Below are positions 21,837-30,774 of a stretch of DNA of 64,000 bases, in pieces. The notes under the pieces were generated by a model, which did not search any database, was not told where the DNA came from, and was given only the letters and a program-made list of their open reading frames with translations. The stretch is taken from positions 2,914,001-2,978,000 of the forward strand of contig NZ_CP168496.1 of assembly GCF_042944905.1 (NCBI RefSeq), read 5' to 3'. The position numbers were made by a program, and so were the translations under genes. How positions within the stretch are numbered: the first letter of the stretch is position 1; every line of letters begins with the position of its first letter. The DNA is from Psychrobacillus sp042944905 (lineage in GTDB: Bacteria > Bacillota > Bacilli > Bacillales_A > Planococcaceae).

Positions 21837-24026
21837 TTAAGCTTTTGCTGATTGCTTAGAATAACGTTTTTTGAACAATAATAGAAAATATCCAAATGTT
21901 AATGCCAAACAAACAAGCATAAACCCTATTAGCACACTATTGTTATACCAGTAATAGCTTACATCTCCTGTTGATATTGCCGCTCTGAAACTTTGAATCG
22001 AATACCCCATCGGTAATAACTTATTGAAAATTTGTAATTGGTGTGGAATCAATTCTAATGGAAATGTTCCTGCACTTGTTGATAGTTGTAAAATTAATAT
22101 TAGAATAGCGACAAATCTTCCTGGATTATCTAAAACCGATACAAGTAGCTGTACGATCGCTAAGTACGTAAAACTTGTAATAATCGCAGTAAGGATGAGC
22201 ATACCAACGCTCTGTGTTTCTAATTTAAGTGCAAATAATGCAATTGCTACTAAGATTAGAGATTGTAGAATTCCTACAACAGCTAGCACTATTGTTTTGC
22301 TTGTAAACCATTTTGCTCCACTTCTCGGTTTAACAGCTGTTTGTACTAATGGGAATACAACGGATATTATTAATGCCCCTACAAATAAACCGAGTGATAA
22401 GAAGTAAGGAGTTAAGCCAGTTCCATAGTTCGGTACGGCATTTATTTCTTCCTTATTCACATCTACTGGAGAGGCTACCATGTCATAAGTTGCGTCATTC
22501 GCGCTTACTTTTCCAGCTTCGCTACTTGCATCTTGTAAACTCGATTGTAATGTATTCGTTCCGTCTACTAATGCTTTCGTTCCATCCGCTAATTTCGTTG
22601 AACCATCAGCAATTTCTCCAGATTTTTCAGCTAGTGTTCCTGTTCCTTGTTGTAATTGAGAAGAACCTGATTTCAACTGATTTAAACCATTAACCAAGCT
22701 ATTTGAACCTGCATATGCTTGCTTAACTCCTGTGTTAAACTCTTTCATTTTTTCAGCAAGCGTATTTGTGCCTGTTGCTAAGTTTGTGGAACCTTCTACT
22801 AATGCAACTGATGATTGATTTAGTTTTGCAACGCCTTGACTTGCTTGCGCATATCCAGCACTCAATTGTTTTGCTCCGTTTTGCACTTGGGCTGTACCAT
22901 TTGATAATGCCTTTGTTCCATCCGTTAGTTTTTCTAACCCCGTCGTTACAGTTGTACTTCCATTCTCTAATTGCTTCAATGTTTCTGTTAAGGCAGCAAC
23001 TTGTTCCGCTGGAAGTGTTGTGCTTATTTCCGCAATTTGTTTAGATAGCGCTTGAATACCCAATGTTACTTGGGAAGAACCTTTTGATAATTGTTCTGCA
23101 CTTCCATTTAATGTAGAAGAACTCGTTTGTAATTGTGCTAATGAATCAATCAACGCTTTGTCTTTTTCACTAAGTAATTGATAGCTTTCATTCAATTTTG
23201 CTACACTCGCAGTATACTGTGAAATACCCGTTTTTAGTGATTCTGCTCCTGTTGCTGTTTGACTAGCACCTTCTGTTAATTGGGACGAACCATTAGAAAG
23301 TTTAGATAAACCATCGTTTAATTCAGTCGAACCAGTTGTTGCTGATTGTATACCTGTTGCAACTTTTCCTGTTCCCTCACGAAGCTCAATCGTGCTACTC
23401 GCCAATTGCTCTAAATATCCTTTCAAATCACTTGCACCATTATTAACTTGAGATGCACCATCTTTTAATTTCCCTGCACCATCTGATGCATCTGAAAAGC
23501 CGTTCCCCATTTTTGTAATTGAATCGAAAAGTTGCTCAGCATATGTTGTAGTAACTTCTTCATTCACCTGAGTACGAATGCGTTCCATCGCTGTTGCTCC
23601 AATTTGGGAGGAAAGGAAGTTGTTCCCCTCATTTGGCTTATATGTGATCACCATTTTTTGTGGGTGATCATCTAATAAAGTAGTTGCATGCTGAGAAAAA
23701 TTTTCCGGTATTTCAATTAATAAATAATAGTCTCGGTTTAATAAACCTTTTTCCGCTTCTTCTTTGTTCACTGAAACAAAATCGAATTGGTCGCTTTCCT
23801 CTAATTTGTCAGTCAATTCCTTCCCCAGTACAAGTTGTTTACCATCTAACTCAGCACCCTTATCTGAATTGACAATTGCTACAGGTAAATTATTTAAGTT
23901 TGAATATGGGTCCCAAAAAGCCCATAAATACACTACTGCGTACAAAACTGGAATAAATAAAACTGCAATAATTGAAATCAGCATTTTTTTATCTTTAAAA
24001 ATACTCTTCCATTCTGATTTAATCAT
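21837..24026 (-). CDS. yhgE: YhgE/Pip family membrane protein
   Basis: 729 residues. One N-terminal membrane helix (about 15-36) is followed by the Pip N-terminal domain. A long repetitive extracellular stretch (about 165-500) has recurring L..G phrases such as KLSNGSSQL, ELNDGLSKL and KLADGTKAL. Five C-terminal helices (about 545-715) belong to the ABC-2 permease type. Relatives serve as phage receptors (Lactococcus Pip) or secretion-system parts, and their normal transport role is not settled. AGGAGGAATATAA ribosome site. The gene lies downstream of its probable TetR regulator, as in B. subtilis. Confidence 0.93.
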   Translation of the reverse strand: MIKSEWKSIFKDKKMLISIIAVLFIPVLYAVVYLWAFWDPYSNLNNLPVAIVNSDKGAELDGKQLVLGKELTDKLEESDQFDFVSVNKEEAEKGLLNRDYYLLIEIPENFSQHATTLLDDHPQKMVITYKPNEGNNFLSSQIGATAMERIRTQVNEEVTTTYAEQLFDSITKMGNGFSDASDGAGKLKDGASQVNNGASDLKGYLEQLASSTIELREGTGKVATGIQSATTGSTELNDGLSKLSNGSSQLTEGASQTATGAESLKTGISQYTASVAKLNESYQLLSEKDKALIDSLAQLQTSSSTLNGSAEQLSKGSSQVTLGIQALSKQIAEISTTLPAEQVAALTETLKQLENGSTTVTTGLEKLTDGTKALSNGTAQVQNGAKQLSAGYAQASQGVAKLNQSSVALVEGSTNLATGTNTLAEKMKEFNTGVKQAYAGSNSLVNGLNQLKSGSSQLQQGTGTLAEKSGEIADGSTKLADGTKALVDGTNTLQSSLQDASSEAGKVSANDATYDMVASPVDVNKEEINAVPNYGTGLTPYFLSLGLFVGALIISVVFPLVQTAVKPRSGAKWFTSKTIVLAVVGILQSLILVAIALFALKLETQSVGMLILTAIITSFTYLAIVQLLVSVLDNPGRFVAILILILQLSTSAGTFPLELIPHQLQIFNKLLPMGYSIQSFRAAISTGDVSYYWYNNSVLIGFMLVCLALTFGYFLLLFKKRYSKQSAKA

Positions 24027-24093
24027 TTATATTCCTCCTAATACTATGTGACTAAATTACTCATTCAGTCATTTTGATTCAAAAAAAGAAGTC

Positions 24094-24663
24094 TCAAGTT
24101 AAGAGACTACGAAAAATAGTGTCCTGAAACAAATTAGCAATACACTCCTCAGAAAGAGGTTCTTTATGTGTCAAATCCCAATCTACAACAAATGCTAAGT
24201 AAGCTTTAAATAGTAGATACGCGACAAGTTCACTATTCACATTACTAATTTCACCTTTTCCAATTGCCTTTTCCATTTTCGTTTGAATAAATGAAACGAT
24301 CTCTTGTTCAATTTGTTTCAAAACTTGCTGTACTGCAGGAGTTCGCAACTCCTTCTCTTCAGCAATTATTTTCGCAAATAGCTGATGTGTTTCACGGAAT
24401 TCCAACATCTTCATTAGTGCATGATGAGCATTTTCTTGAAACGAGGCTTCCTCTTTCAAGACATTCTGCGCTTCCGTTTTCATTTCATTTATCATTCGAA
24501 GTACAATTTCTTGAAAAAGGATATCTTTGTTTTCAAAAAAAGTATAAATAGTACCTTTTCCAACATTCGCGATTTTAGCAATTTGGTCCATGGTAGTTGC
24601 TTTGAAACCAAATAGAGAAAAGGATTTTGTAGCAGCTAGAATTATTTCCTGTCTACGGTCCAC
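24094..24663 (-). CDS. yhgD: TetR/AcrR-family regulator YhgD
   Basis: 189 residues, GTG start with AGGAG upstream. The TetR helix-turn-helix is at residues 5-50 (ILAATKSFSLFGFKATTMDQIAKIANVGKGTIY, quoted only in part as FKATTMDQIAK and GKGTIYTFF). The C-terminal helices form the ligand and dimer domain (TetR_C family). It immediately precedes yhgE on the same strand and likely represses it. The ligand is unknown. Confidence 0.92.
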   Translation of the reverse strand: MDRRQEIILAATKSFSLFGFKATTMDQIAKIANVGKGTIYTFFENKDILFQEIVLRMINEMKTEAQNVLKEEASFQENAHHALMKMLEFRETHQLFAKIIAEEKELRTPAVQQVLKQIEQEIVSFIQTKMEKAIGKGEISNVNSELVAYLLFKAYLAFVVDWDLTHKEPLSEECIANLFQDTIFRSLLT

Positions 24664-24754
24664 TATTGCTCATCTCCTAAAATAAAAATGACCAGAAAAC
24701 CATTACAGTCATCTAGTCATTATAATACGCTTATTTTATTTTATGTGCAAGTAT

Positions 24755-25225
24755 TTATTTGTGATGCATATCACCCATAGAATCATCACTTTCGTCAGGC
24801 ATTACTTTGCTCATATCAGGATTGCCGACTTTTAGTTCTTGTTTTGGCATTACATGTAATCCGCGCGCGTTTGTGTGAGCAAACATATAGTAAATACCAT
24901 CATGATCAAAAGTATAATTTGCTTCATATACACCGTCTTTTGTTAATTTACCTTCTAACATGGTACCGTGCTCACGCATTCCAGACTCCCACACCTCGAA
25001 TTCCACTTGGTCTGCATCGTCTACTGCTTTATCACCTTGTGTCACTTTTGCAGATAATGCAACTTCCTGACCCACAGGCAATGTTTCTGGCGTTTGAATA
25101 TTGACTACTACTTCTTCAAGCGTTCCTTCATTATGTGAGTGCGAATCATGCGTTGTTGCTTCTTTCCCGCCGCAACCCGCTAAAGTTAATGTTGTTAATG
25201 CTAAAACGGTTAATATTTTTTTCAT
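24755..25225 (-). CDS. YtkA/FixH-like lipoprotein
   Basis: 156 residues from ATG 25225. This start was chosen because it overlaps the kinase stop as ATGA and has GGGAGG upstream; the ATG at 25243 would use the ribosome site as codons. It has a lipoprotein signal with lipobox LAGC, then a His-rich linker (HDSHSHNEG). One YtkA-like beta-sandwich (about 45-130) contains HDGIYYMFAHT, and the tail is Met/His-rich (DSMGDMHHK). Metal or membrane-associated sensing is possible. It is the last gene of a four-gene operon. Confidence 0.85.
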   Translation of the reverse strand: MKKILTVLALTTLTLAGCGGKEATTHDSHSHNEGTLEEVVVNIQTPETLPVGQEVALSAKVTQGDKAVDDADQVEFEVWESGMREHGTMLEGKLTKDGVYEANYTFDHDGIYYMFAHTNARGLHVMPKQELKVGNPDMSKVMPDESDDSMGDMHHK

Positions 25226-26604
25226 ATGAATGAATCCTCCCAAATAGGTAATGTAATGTGTACTGTCGTTCCTTTTCCTACTTCACTTGTAAAAGCTAGT
25301 TTTCCTTTTTGCATCGAGATTAGTTGCGAAGCGATTGAAAGTCCTAAACCAGTTCCTCCGTCTGAACGGCTTCTCGCTTTATTTACTCGATAAAAGCGCT
25401 CTGTAATATGGGTTAAATGCTCTGCCTCAATCCCGCATCCTTCATCCTTTATCGTAATAGTATTATTCGTATTTGTAATAAAAATAGTCGCTCCTACAGG
25501 CGAATATCGAATAGCATTTTCCATTATATTAATCAGAACTCGCTTCGTCATTTGTTCATCTGCAGCTAATATAAGTTCTTCATCCACATCAATGGAAAAT
25601 TTCAATTTCTTTCCTTCTATATTGGAGCGTTCAAGGTGGATTACTTCTCGAATGGACTCCGCAACGATGAGTGGGGAAATCTCTACACTTTCTATACCTT
25701 CAGTTCTTGAAACAGTCAGCAAATCATTTGTCAGCTTTTGCATCCGATTTGCTTCTCTCACAATGAGATGATAAATCTCTTCTTTTTGGTCTTCACTTAC
25801 TAAGTTTTGTTCGAATGCTTCTCCATACCCTTTAATATAACTAATGGGCGTTCTTAATTCATGGGATACAATAGAAAGGAAGTCTTGTTTTTTTTCATCC
25901 TCTTCTTGAATGGAAGCAGCCATTTGGTTAAACGTTTGTGCAAGCTCTCCCACTTCATCCTGCGATTTTACTTCAACCCTCGTATCATAGTTTCCATTAG
26001 CCATTGAAATAGCTGCTTCTTTTAGTTTCGCCAAAGGAGTCAGCACTCTTTGTAAACTTTTTAAACTAATAAACGCCATGGCGATTAATAATAAAGAGAC
26101 GATTCCTATTAAAAAGAAAACATCATTGGATGCTAGTTCCGTTATTTTCGTTAATGGTACATACAAATAAATGATTCCTTCTAATCGATTTTCATCCACA
26201 AGGGGATAGATAACCGACACAACTTCTCGGTCAAAGCGACTCTCAAATCCTCGCTTAGTAACTGAGTTCCCTGCTATTAACTTCGCACGTTCATCTGCAC
26301 CGATTAAACTATCATAGTCAATATCAAATGGAATACATGCACTTAGTTCTCGCGGATTTCGTACGGTAAAAACTTCAATATTGGAAAACCGATTATATGC
26401 TTCCGTTTGTTTGATAAAATCATCTGTGACAACCCCGCCACTATATGTACGCTGGATATTTTTCGCAACTTCTTTCATAGAAGTTTCGGTATGCTGCACA
26501 TAAAGTTCTTCATAAAGAAAGTTAGAGAATATCACTAAAAAAACAATAGTAATGGTGATAAAGGCAAGTAAGAGCATCCAAATTTTAAAGGATAACTTTT
26601 TCAT
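25222..26604 (-). CDS. Sensor histidine kinase
   Basis: 460 residues. Two membrane helices (about 8-28 and 160-180) enclose an extracellular sensor of about 130 residues. HAMP (about 182-235) is followed by the phospho-acceptor SHELRTPISYIKGYGE (His about 247), the N box NIMENAIRYSP, DEGCGIEAEH and GGTGLGLSI. The extracellular domain (YVQHTETSMKEVAKNIQRTY onward, quoted in part) gives no ligand clue. It overlaps its response regulator and the downstream lipoprotein by four bases each. Confidence 0.95.
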   Translation of the reverse strand: MKKLSFKIWMLLLAFITITIVFLVIFSNFLYEELYVQHTETSMKEVAKNIQRTYSGGVVTDDFIKQTEAYNRFSNIEVFTVRNPRELSACIPFDIDYDSLIGADERAKLIAGNSVTKRGFESRFDREVVSVIYPLVDENRLEGIIYLYVPLTKITELASNDVFFLIGIVSLLLIAMAFISLKSLQRVLTPLAKLKEAAISMANGNYDTRVEVKSQDEVGELAQTFNQMAASIQEEDEKKQDFLSIVSHELRTPISYIKGYGEAFEQNLVSEDQKEEIYHLIVREANRMQKLTNDLLTVSRTEGIESVEISPLIVAESIREVIHLERSNIEGKKLKFSIDVDEELILAADEQMTKRVLINIMENAIRYSPVGATIFITNTNNTITIKDEGCGIEAEHLTHITERFYRVNKARSRSDGGTGLGLSIASQLISMQKGKLAFTSEVGKGTTVHITLPIWEDSFI

Positions 26605-27275
26605 TGATTGACCTCAAAACGATAGCCTATGCCCCATACAGTTTCGATATATTTCCCAGCAACTTCTCCGAGTTTCAAACGCAAAGTCTTAATATGGGTA
26701 TCGACTGTTCTAGTGCCACCTTCATAGGTAAGACCCCAAAGAAGTTCTAGTAGCTGCTCCCTTGAAAACACCTTTCCTTCATTTTCCATAAAAAGATGGA
26801 TAAGCTCATATTCCTTTAATGTAAGCACAAGCTTTTTATCTTCTAATTTTACTTGTCTAGCAATAATCTCATTTACTAATAATCCTTTTGTTATCGTCAC
26901 ATTATTCGTTGTAAATCCAGTTCTTCTTAAAATGGCATTAATCCTTGCAGTGAGCTCTACGGCAGTGAAAGGTTTTACAACATAATCATCCCCACCAATC
27001 TGAAGCCCTTTTACTAAATCACTTTTCGCATCAAGAGCCGTTAAGAAAATAATCGGAACTTCGGAAAACTGACGAATCTCTTTACAAACGGTAAAACCAT
27101 CTTTTTCTGGCATCATGACGTCCAAAAGGACAAGATCTATCACTCTATTTTGGACAATTTCAATTGCATCATAACCATTTTCAGCCTGAATTACTTGAAG
27201 TCCAGCTTGTCGCAAATGCATCTCGATTAGTCTACGCATATCCTTTTCATCATCTACGACTAAAACGTTTGTCAT
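26601..27275 (-). CDS. OmpR-family response regulator
   Basis: 224 residues. The receiver domain (1-118) has acidic residues in VVDDEKDMRR, the phospho-acceptor Asp about 53 in LVLLDVMMP, and lysine about 102 in VVKPF. The winged-helix DNA-binding domain (about 130-222) has LTLKEYELIHLF and GGTRTVDTHIKTLR. It is the partner of the kinase downstream; both genes overlap by ATGA. Targets are unknown but may include this operon. Confidence 0.95.
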   Translation of the reverse strand: MTNVLVVDDEKDMRRLIEMHLRQAGLQVIQAENGYDAIEIVQNRVIDLVLLDVMMPEKDGFTVCKEIRQFSEVPIIFLTALDAKSDLVKGLQIGGDDYVVKPFTAVELTARINAILRRTGFTTNNVTITKGLLVNEIIARQVKLEDKKLVLTLKEYELIHLFMENEGKVFSREQLLELLWGLTYEGGTRTVDTHIKTLRLKLGEVAGKYIETVWGIGYRFEVNQ

Positions 27276-28216
27276 TTACTTGCCTCCCTCGTAATTAGCT
27301 GAAATGGCCCTTTTCCAACTGAAACCTTATTAATTATCTTTCCATTTTGTAAAAAATATACGTCATGATCATCATATCCAGCAACAACTACCGTATCATC
27401 GAAGGTATTAATGGAAAAAGGATTTGCTCCTACTTTAATAGAAGACATCAAATCGCCTTCTTTTGTAAACTCACGCACATAGTTACTTCCATGACTAACC
27501 ACATAAATTTGTCCATTCGATGCTTGTGCAAAACCAATGGGCATCATCGAGGCTTCTATTTCCCCTTGCAATTGTCCACTCTGCAAATTGTATTTTCGAA
27601 TGACTTTGTTTGGTTGACTTCCCGCACCATGTCCACCTATCCAAAGCTCATTGCCATTCATATAAAGTCCATGAGAAGAAGTTGGAATATCCCATGTAGT
27701 CACTAGTTGCAAATCTTTTAAAGTGAAGACTGATAAGAAAGTATCTTTGAAGTTTATAACATACAAGTACTTTTCATCTGCAATCATTGACATAGGATAT
27801 CTTCCTGCTTCTGCTTTTTCAACTTCTTTTCCTTTTAAGTCCAATAAAGTTACTGTATTTTCTTTTCCATTCGCCACATAAATCGAATCTCCAACCGCAT
27901 ATGCAAAGGACGATCCTTCATGAATAGAATACGTTGCTACTTTTTTCCCGGTAGAAAGCTGAATAAGCACTGCTTCATTCAATGAATATCCGTACAAGAA
28001 AATGTAGTCTTTAGAAACAAGGGTAAAGCCAGTGTAAGCTGCTTCCAATTTCCAGGTCTGAATTATTTTATGTTTGTTTGAAATGAAATCAATAGATGGT
28101 TCTATTGTGTTTAAACTGGCTACAAAATCAGTAGACGAATTAATGGGATTAAATGAGGTATCTGAACATCCTACAAGAATTCCACATAAAAATAATAAGC
28201 ATAGTATTTTTCTCAA
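27272..28216 (-). CDS. YncE-like beta-propeller lipoprotein
   Basis: 314 residues, TTG start with GGAGG seven bases upstream. Signal and lipobox CLLFLCGILVGC. Repeated blades carry phrases such as DSIYVANGKENTVTLLDLKG, KYLYVINFKDTFLSVFTL and NELWIGGHGAGSQ, typical of 40-residue YncE/NHL repeats. An extracellular ligand-binding or scaffold role is likely. It is the first gene of the operon and overlaps the regulator by four bases. Confidence 0.85.
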   Translation of the reverse strand: MRKILCLLFLCGILVGCSDTSFNPINSSTDFVASLNTIEPSIDFISNKHKIIQTWKLEAAYTGFTLVSKDYIFLYGYSLNEAVLIQLSTGKKVATYSIHEGSSFAYAVGDSIYVANGKENTVTLLDLKGKEVEKAEAGRYPMSMIADEKYLYVINFKDTFLSVFTLKDLQLVTTWDIPTSSHGLYMNGNELWIGGHGAGSQPNKVIRKYNLQSGQLQGEIEASMMPIGFAQASNGQIYVVSHGSNYVREFTKEGDLMSSIKVGANPFSINTFDDTVVVAGYDDHDVYFLQNGKIINKVSVGKGPFQLITREASK

Positions 28217-28319
28217 AAATTCGCCTCCTTTTCTTCTATTCTATCCGAAATATGTGAATAAAGTTTGAAATCCACAAGATCGTATTGGAAAAAACGATTC
28301 AAAATTAAATTATCTCGAT

Positions 28320-28348
28320 TTGGAGAATATTAACTCTCTTGTTATAAT
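28320..28348 (+). promoter_or_regulatory. Promoter of the NERD-domain gene
   Basis: TATAAT at 28343-28348 with TTGGAG 17 bases upstream. The expected transcript start (about 28355) leaves almost no leader before the GTG starts. Confidence 0.55.
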
Positions 28349-28357
28349 GACGGAAAG

Positions 28358-29311
28358 GTGGTGATACAAATTATCTTGCGAAATTTTCCCCAATCCTATA
28401 TAGAACTTAGTCGATTACTCTTGCGACTAGAACCATCCCATTCCAGTAAAAAGGAGGTAGAAAAAAAGTTCCATCAAATAGAGGCTGGCTATTTTGGTGA
28501 AAAATTAGTAGATAACACTTTGTTAGAATTAATCTTTCCTCCCCATTCTTGCATTTTAACAGATGTCCACTTGAAAATTCATAACCATCTCTACATTCAG
28601 ATGGATACTCTAATTATTACTAAAAAGTATCTACTCGTTATTGAAGTAAAAAATATAGTTGGAACCATTACCTTCCAAAAGCACAATGGACAAACTATCC
28701 GAACCCTCGACGGGGTAAAAACTCCTTTTGAATGTCCAATTTCCCAGATCAATAGACATATACAAGCACTTGAACAACTGCGACTTCCACTACCAATTTT
28801 TAAGGCAATCGTTTTTTCTTCCAACCGAGTAATATTAGAAAATGTTCCAATGGACGAGCCTATTTTCTTCAGAAAGAATCTCTCCACTTATATTCATCAA
28901 TTGAATCAAAAAGAAGATAGGATAGATACTTCTCAATTTAATGATCTAATTAGGAGAATTCAATTAAAGCAACATGAGATGCAGCGAAAATCCCTTTGCG
29001 ACAGATGGAGAATTTCCCCCGAGTCCCTTATCAAAGGCCTTTTATGCAATCTCTGCGGCAATATTTTATATAAGATTTCCAATAAAACATGGAAGTGCAC
29101 AAAATGTGAATCCAATGACAGAAACCCGATAACGCATAATATCAATGATTATTTTATCTTAGTCAAAGATTCCATTACTACCATCGAATGCAAGGAATTC
29201 TTCGGTTTTTCCTCGACACATGAAGCATACTATATGCTTAAAAAATGCAATTTAATTAACGTAAATAATGCCAGAAAGAGTGCTTATAGAAAGAATATAG
29301 AGGTTTTCTGA
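28358..29311 (+). CDS. NERD-domain nuclease-related protein
   Basis: 317 residues if GTG 28358 is the start; GTG 28361 and TTG 28376 are alternatives. The NERD domain (about 45-160) shows GEKLVDNTLLEL, QMDTLIITKKYLLVIEVKN with the D...EVK nuclease-like core, and FECPISQINRHI. Residues about 225-250 hold a CNLCG...CTKCES zinc ribbon. NERD proteins are thought to be restriction-like nucleases or signal proteins, but the true activity is unknown. No neighbours are co-transcribed. Confidence 0.85.
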   Translation: MVIQIILRNFPQSYIELSRLLLRLEPSHSSKKEVEKKFHQIEAGYFGEKLVDNTLLELIFPPHSCILTDVHLKIHNHLYIQMDTLIITKKYLLVIEVKNIVGTITFQKHNGQTIRTLDGVKTPFECPISQINRHIQALEQLRLPLPIFKAIVFSSNRVILENVPMDEPIFFRKNLSTYIHQLNQKEDRIDTSQFNDLIRRIQLKQHEMQRKSLCDRWRISPESLIKGLLCNLCGNILYKISNKTWKCTKCESNDRNPITHNINDYFILVKDSITTIECKEFFGFSSTHEAYYMLKKCNLINVNNARKSAYRKNIEVF

Positions 29312-29777
29312 CATACACTCTGGATTTTCTGAGATACTTCGAGATTTTGTGAGATACTCCGCGTTTTCTGAGATACTTCGAGATTTTATGAGATACTCCA
29401 TGATTTTATGAGATACACTCGGGATTTTCTGAGATACTCCGAGATTTTCCGAGATACTTCGAGATTTTGTGAGATACTCCGCGTTTTCTGAGATACTTTG
29501 AGATTTTATGAGATACTCCGAGATTTTCCGAGATACTTCGAGATTTTGTGAGATACTCCGCGTTTTCTGAGATACTTTGAGATTTTATGAGATACTCTAT
29601 GATTTTCTGAGATACTTCGAGATTTTCTGAGATACTCTATGATTTTCTGAGATTCTTCGAGATTTTATGAGATACTCTATGATTTTCTGAGATACTCCGC
29701 GTTTTCTGAAATAATCGATGATTTTCCGAGATACACTCGGGATTTTCTGAGATACTCCGATATTTTCTGAGGTTCCT
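29308..29777. repeat. 20-bp tandem repeat array (about 23 units)
   Basis: Units like GATTTTCTGAGATACTTCGA, 19-21 bp, abut without spacers. Variation is confined mainly to positions 7-9 and the last four bases. A higher-order block of about 80 bp repeats near 29460-29580. It sits between the convergent NERD gene and hemH. No coding frame is supported. Confidence 0.9.
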
Positions 29778-29790
29778 AGTTTCTTTAAGC

Positions 29791-29825
29791 TAAAAACCTC
29801 TAGCGGGATACGCTAGAGGTTTTTC
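29791..29825 (-). terminator. hemH operon terminator
   Basis: AAAACCTCTAGCG...CGCTAGAGGTTTTT, with T or A runs on both sides, so it is probably bidirectional. Confidence 0.85.
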
Positions 29826-29833
29826 CATTTAGT

Positions 29834-30763
29834 TTATGCACGAAGATGTTTTAACACAACGTCTGCCATTGCATCGACGAAGAGAGGTTGATCATTTGGC
29901 ATTGCTGGACGGATATAGGTTGCACCAATTTCATCACAGACAACTTTACATTCATAGTCGTTATCGTACAGTACTTCTAAATGTTCTGCTACGAATCCAA
30001 CTGGAGTATATATAAATGTATTAAATCCTTTTTCTTCATATAATTCTCGTGTTAAATCTTGCACATCTGGGCCAATCCAAGGTTCTGGAGTTTGTCCAGC
30101 ACTTTGCCAGCCTACTGCATAATTTTTAACGCCTGCTGCTTGCGCAATTAAATCAGCTGTTTCTTTTAATTGGTCTGGGTAAGGATCTCCCAATTCTTTA
30201 ATTTTTTCAGGGAGTGAGTGGGCAGAAACGATTAAACATGCTTTCTCGCGCTCTGCTTCAGACATTCCTGCAAAAGCATCGCGTACTTTTTCTGTCCAGT
30301 ATTGGATGAATTTGGGCTCCTTGTACCAACTCTCTACTGAAGTAATCGTTAAGTTACCTAGTTTCTCCGCTTCTTCTTTGATTCGTCCATTATATGATTT
30401 AACAGAGAATGTAGAAAAATGAGGTGCTAACACCATAGAAACTGCTTCTGTAATACCGTCTTTATGCATTGCCGCAACTGCATCTTCTAAGAAAGGTTCA
30501 ATATGTTTTAAGCCAATATATAATTTAAATTCGATTTCATCCTGCACTTCATTCAAACGATCACAAAGACCTTTTGCTTGGTTTTCAGTAATTTTTGCAA
30601 GTGGAGAAATTCCACCGATTGCTTGGTAACGACCAGTTAAGTCTGCTAGTTGTTCATCGCTTGGTTTACGACCATGACGAATATGTGTGTAGTAGCGTTC
30701 AATATCTGCTTCTGTGTACGGAGTTCCATAAGCCATTACTAATAATCCCATTGTTTTTTTCAT
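29834..30763 (-). CDS. hemH: Coproporphyrin ferrochelatase
   Basis: 309 residues from ATG 30763, chosen because AGAGG is eight bases upstream; GTG 30772 and ATG 30766 are possible. It inserts Fe2+ into coproporphyrin III in the Gram-positive heme pathway. The motifs GLLVMAYGTP, YQAIGGISPL, SAHSLPE (metal-binding histidine) and NYAVGWQSAGQTPEPW are all present. Its length is normal for Bacillus HemH. It lies directly after hemE. The hemY (oxidase) gene that follows in B. subtilis is absent here. Confidence 0.96.
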   Translation of the reverse strand: MKKTMGLLVMAYGTPYTEADIERYYTHIRHGRKPSDEQLADLTGRYQAIGGISPLAKITENQAKGLCDRLNEVQDEIEFKLYIGLKHIEPFLEDAVAAMHKDGITEAVSMVLAPHFSTFSVKSYNGRIKEEAEKLGNLTITSVESWYKEPKFIQYWTEKVRDAFAGMSEAEREKACLIVSAHSLPEKIKELGDPYPDQLKETADLIAQAAGVKNYAVGWQSAGQTPEPWIGPDVQDLTRELYEEKGFNTFIYTPVGFVAEHLEVLYDNDYECKVVCDEIGATYIRPAMPNDQPLFVDAMADVVLKHLRA

Positions 30764-30774
30764 CATTATCACCT

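Noticed and set aside
22024..24051. Several plus-strand frames opposite yhgE
   Set aside because: Shadows of a long repetitive membrane-protein gene; no ribosome sites or recognisable products.
29308..29777. Possible CRISPR array
   Set aside because: Units of 19-21 bp abut directly with no unique spacers, and no cas genes are present.
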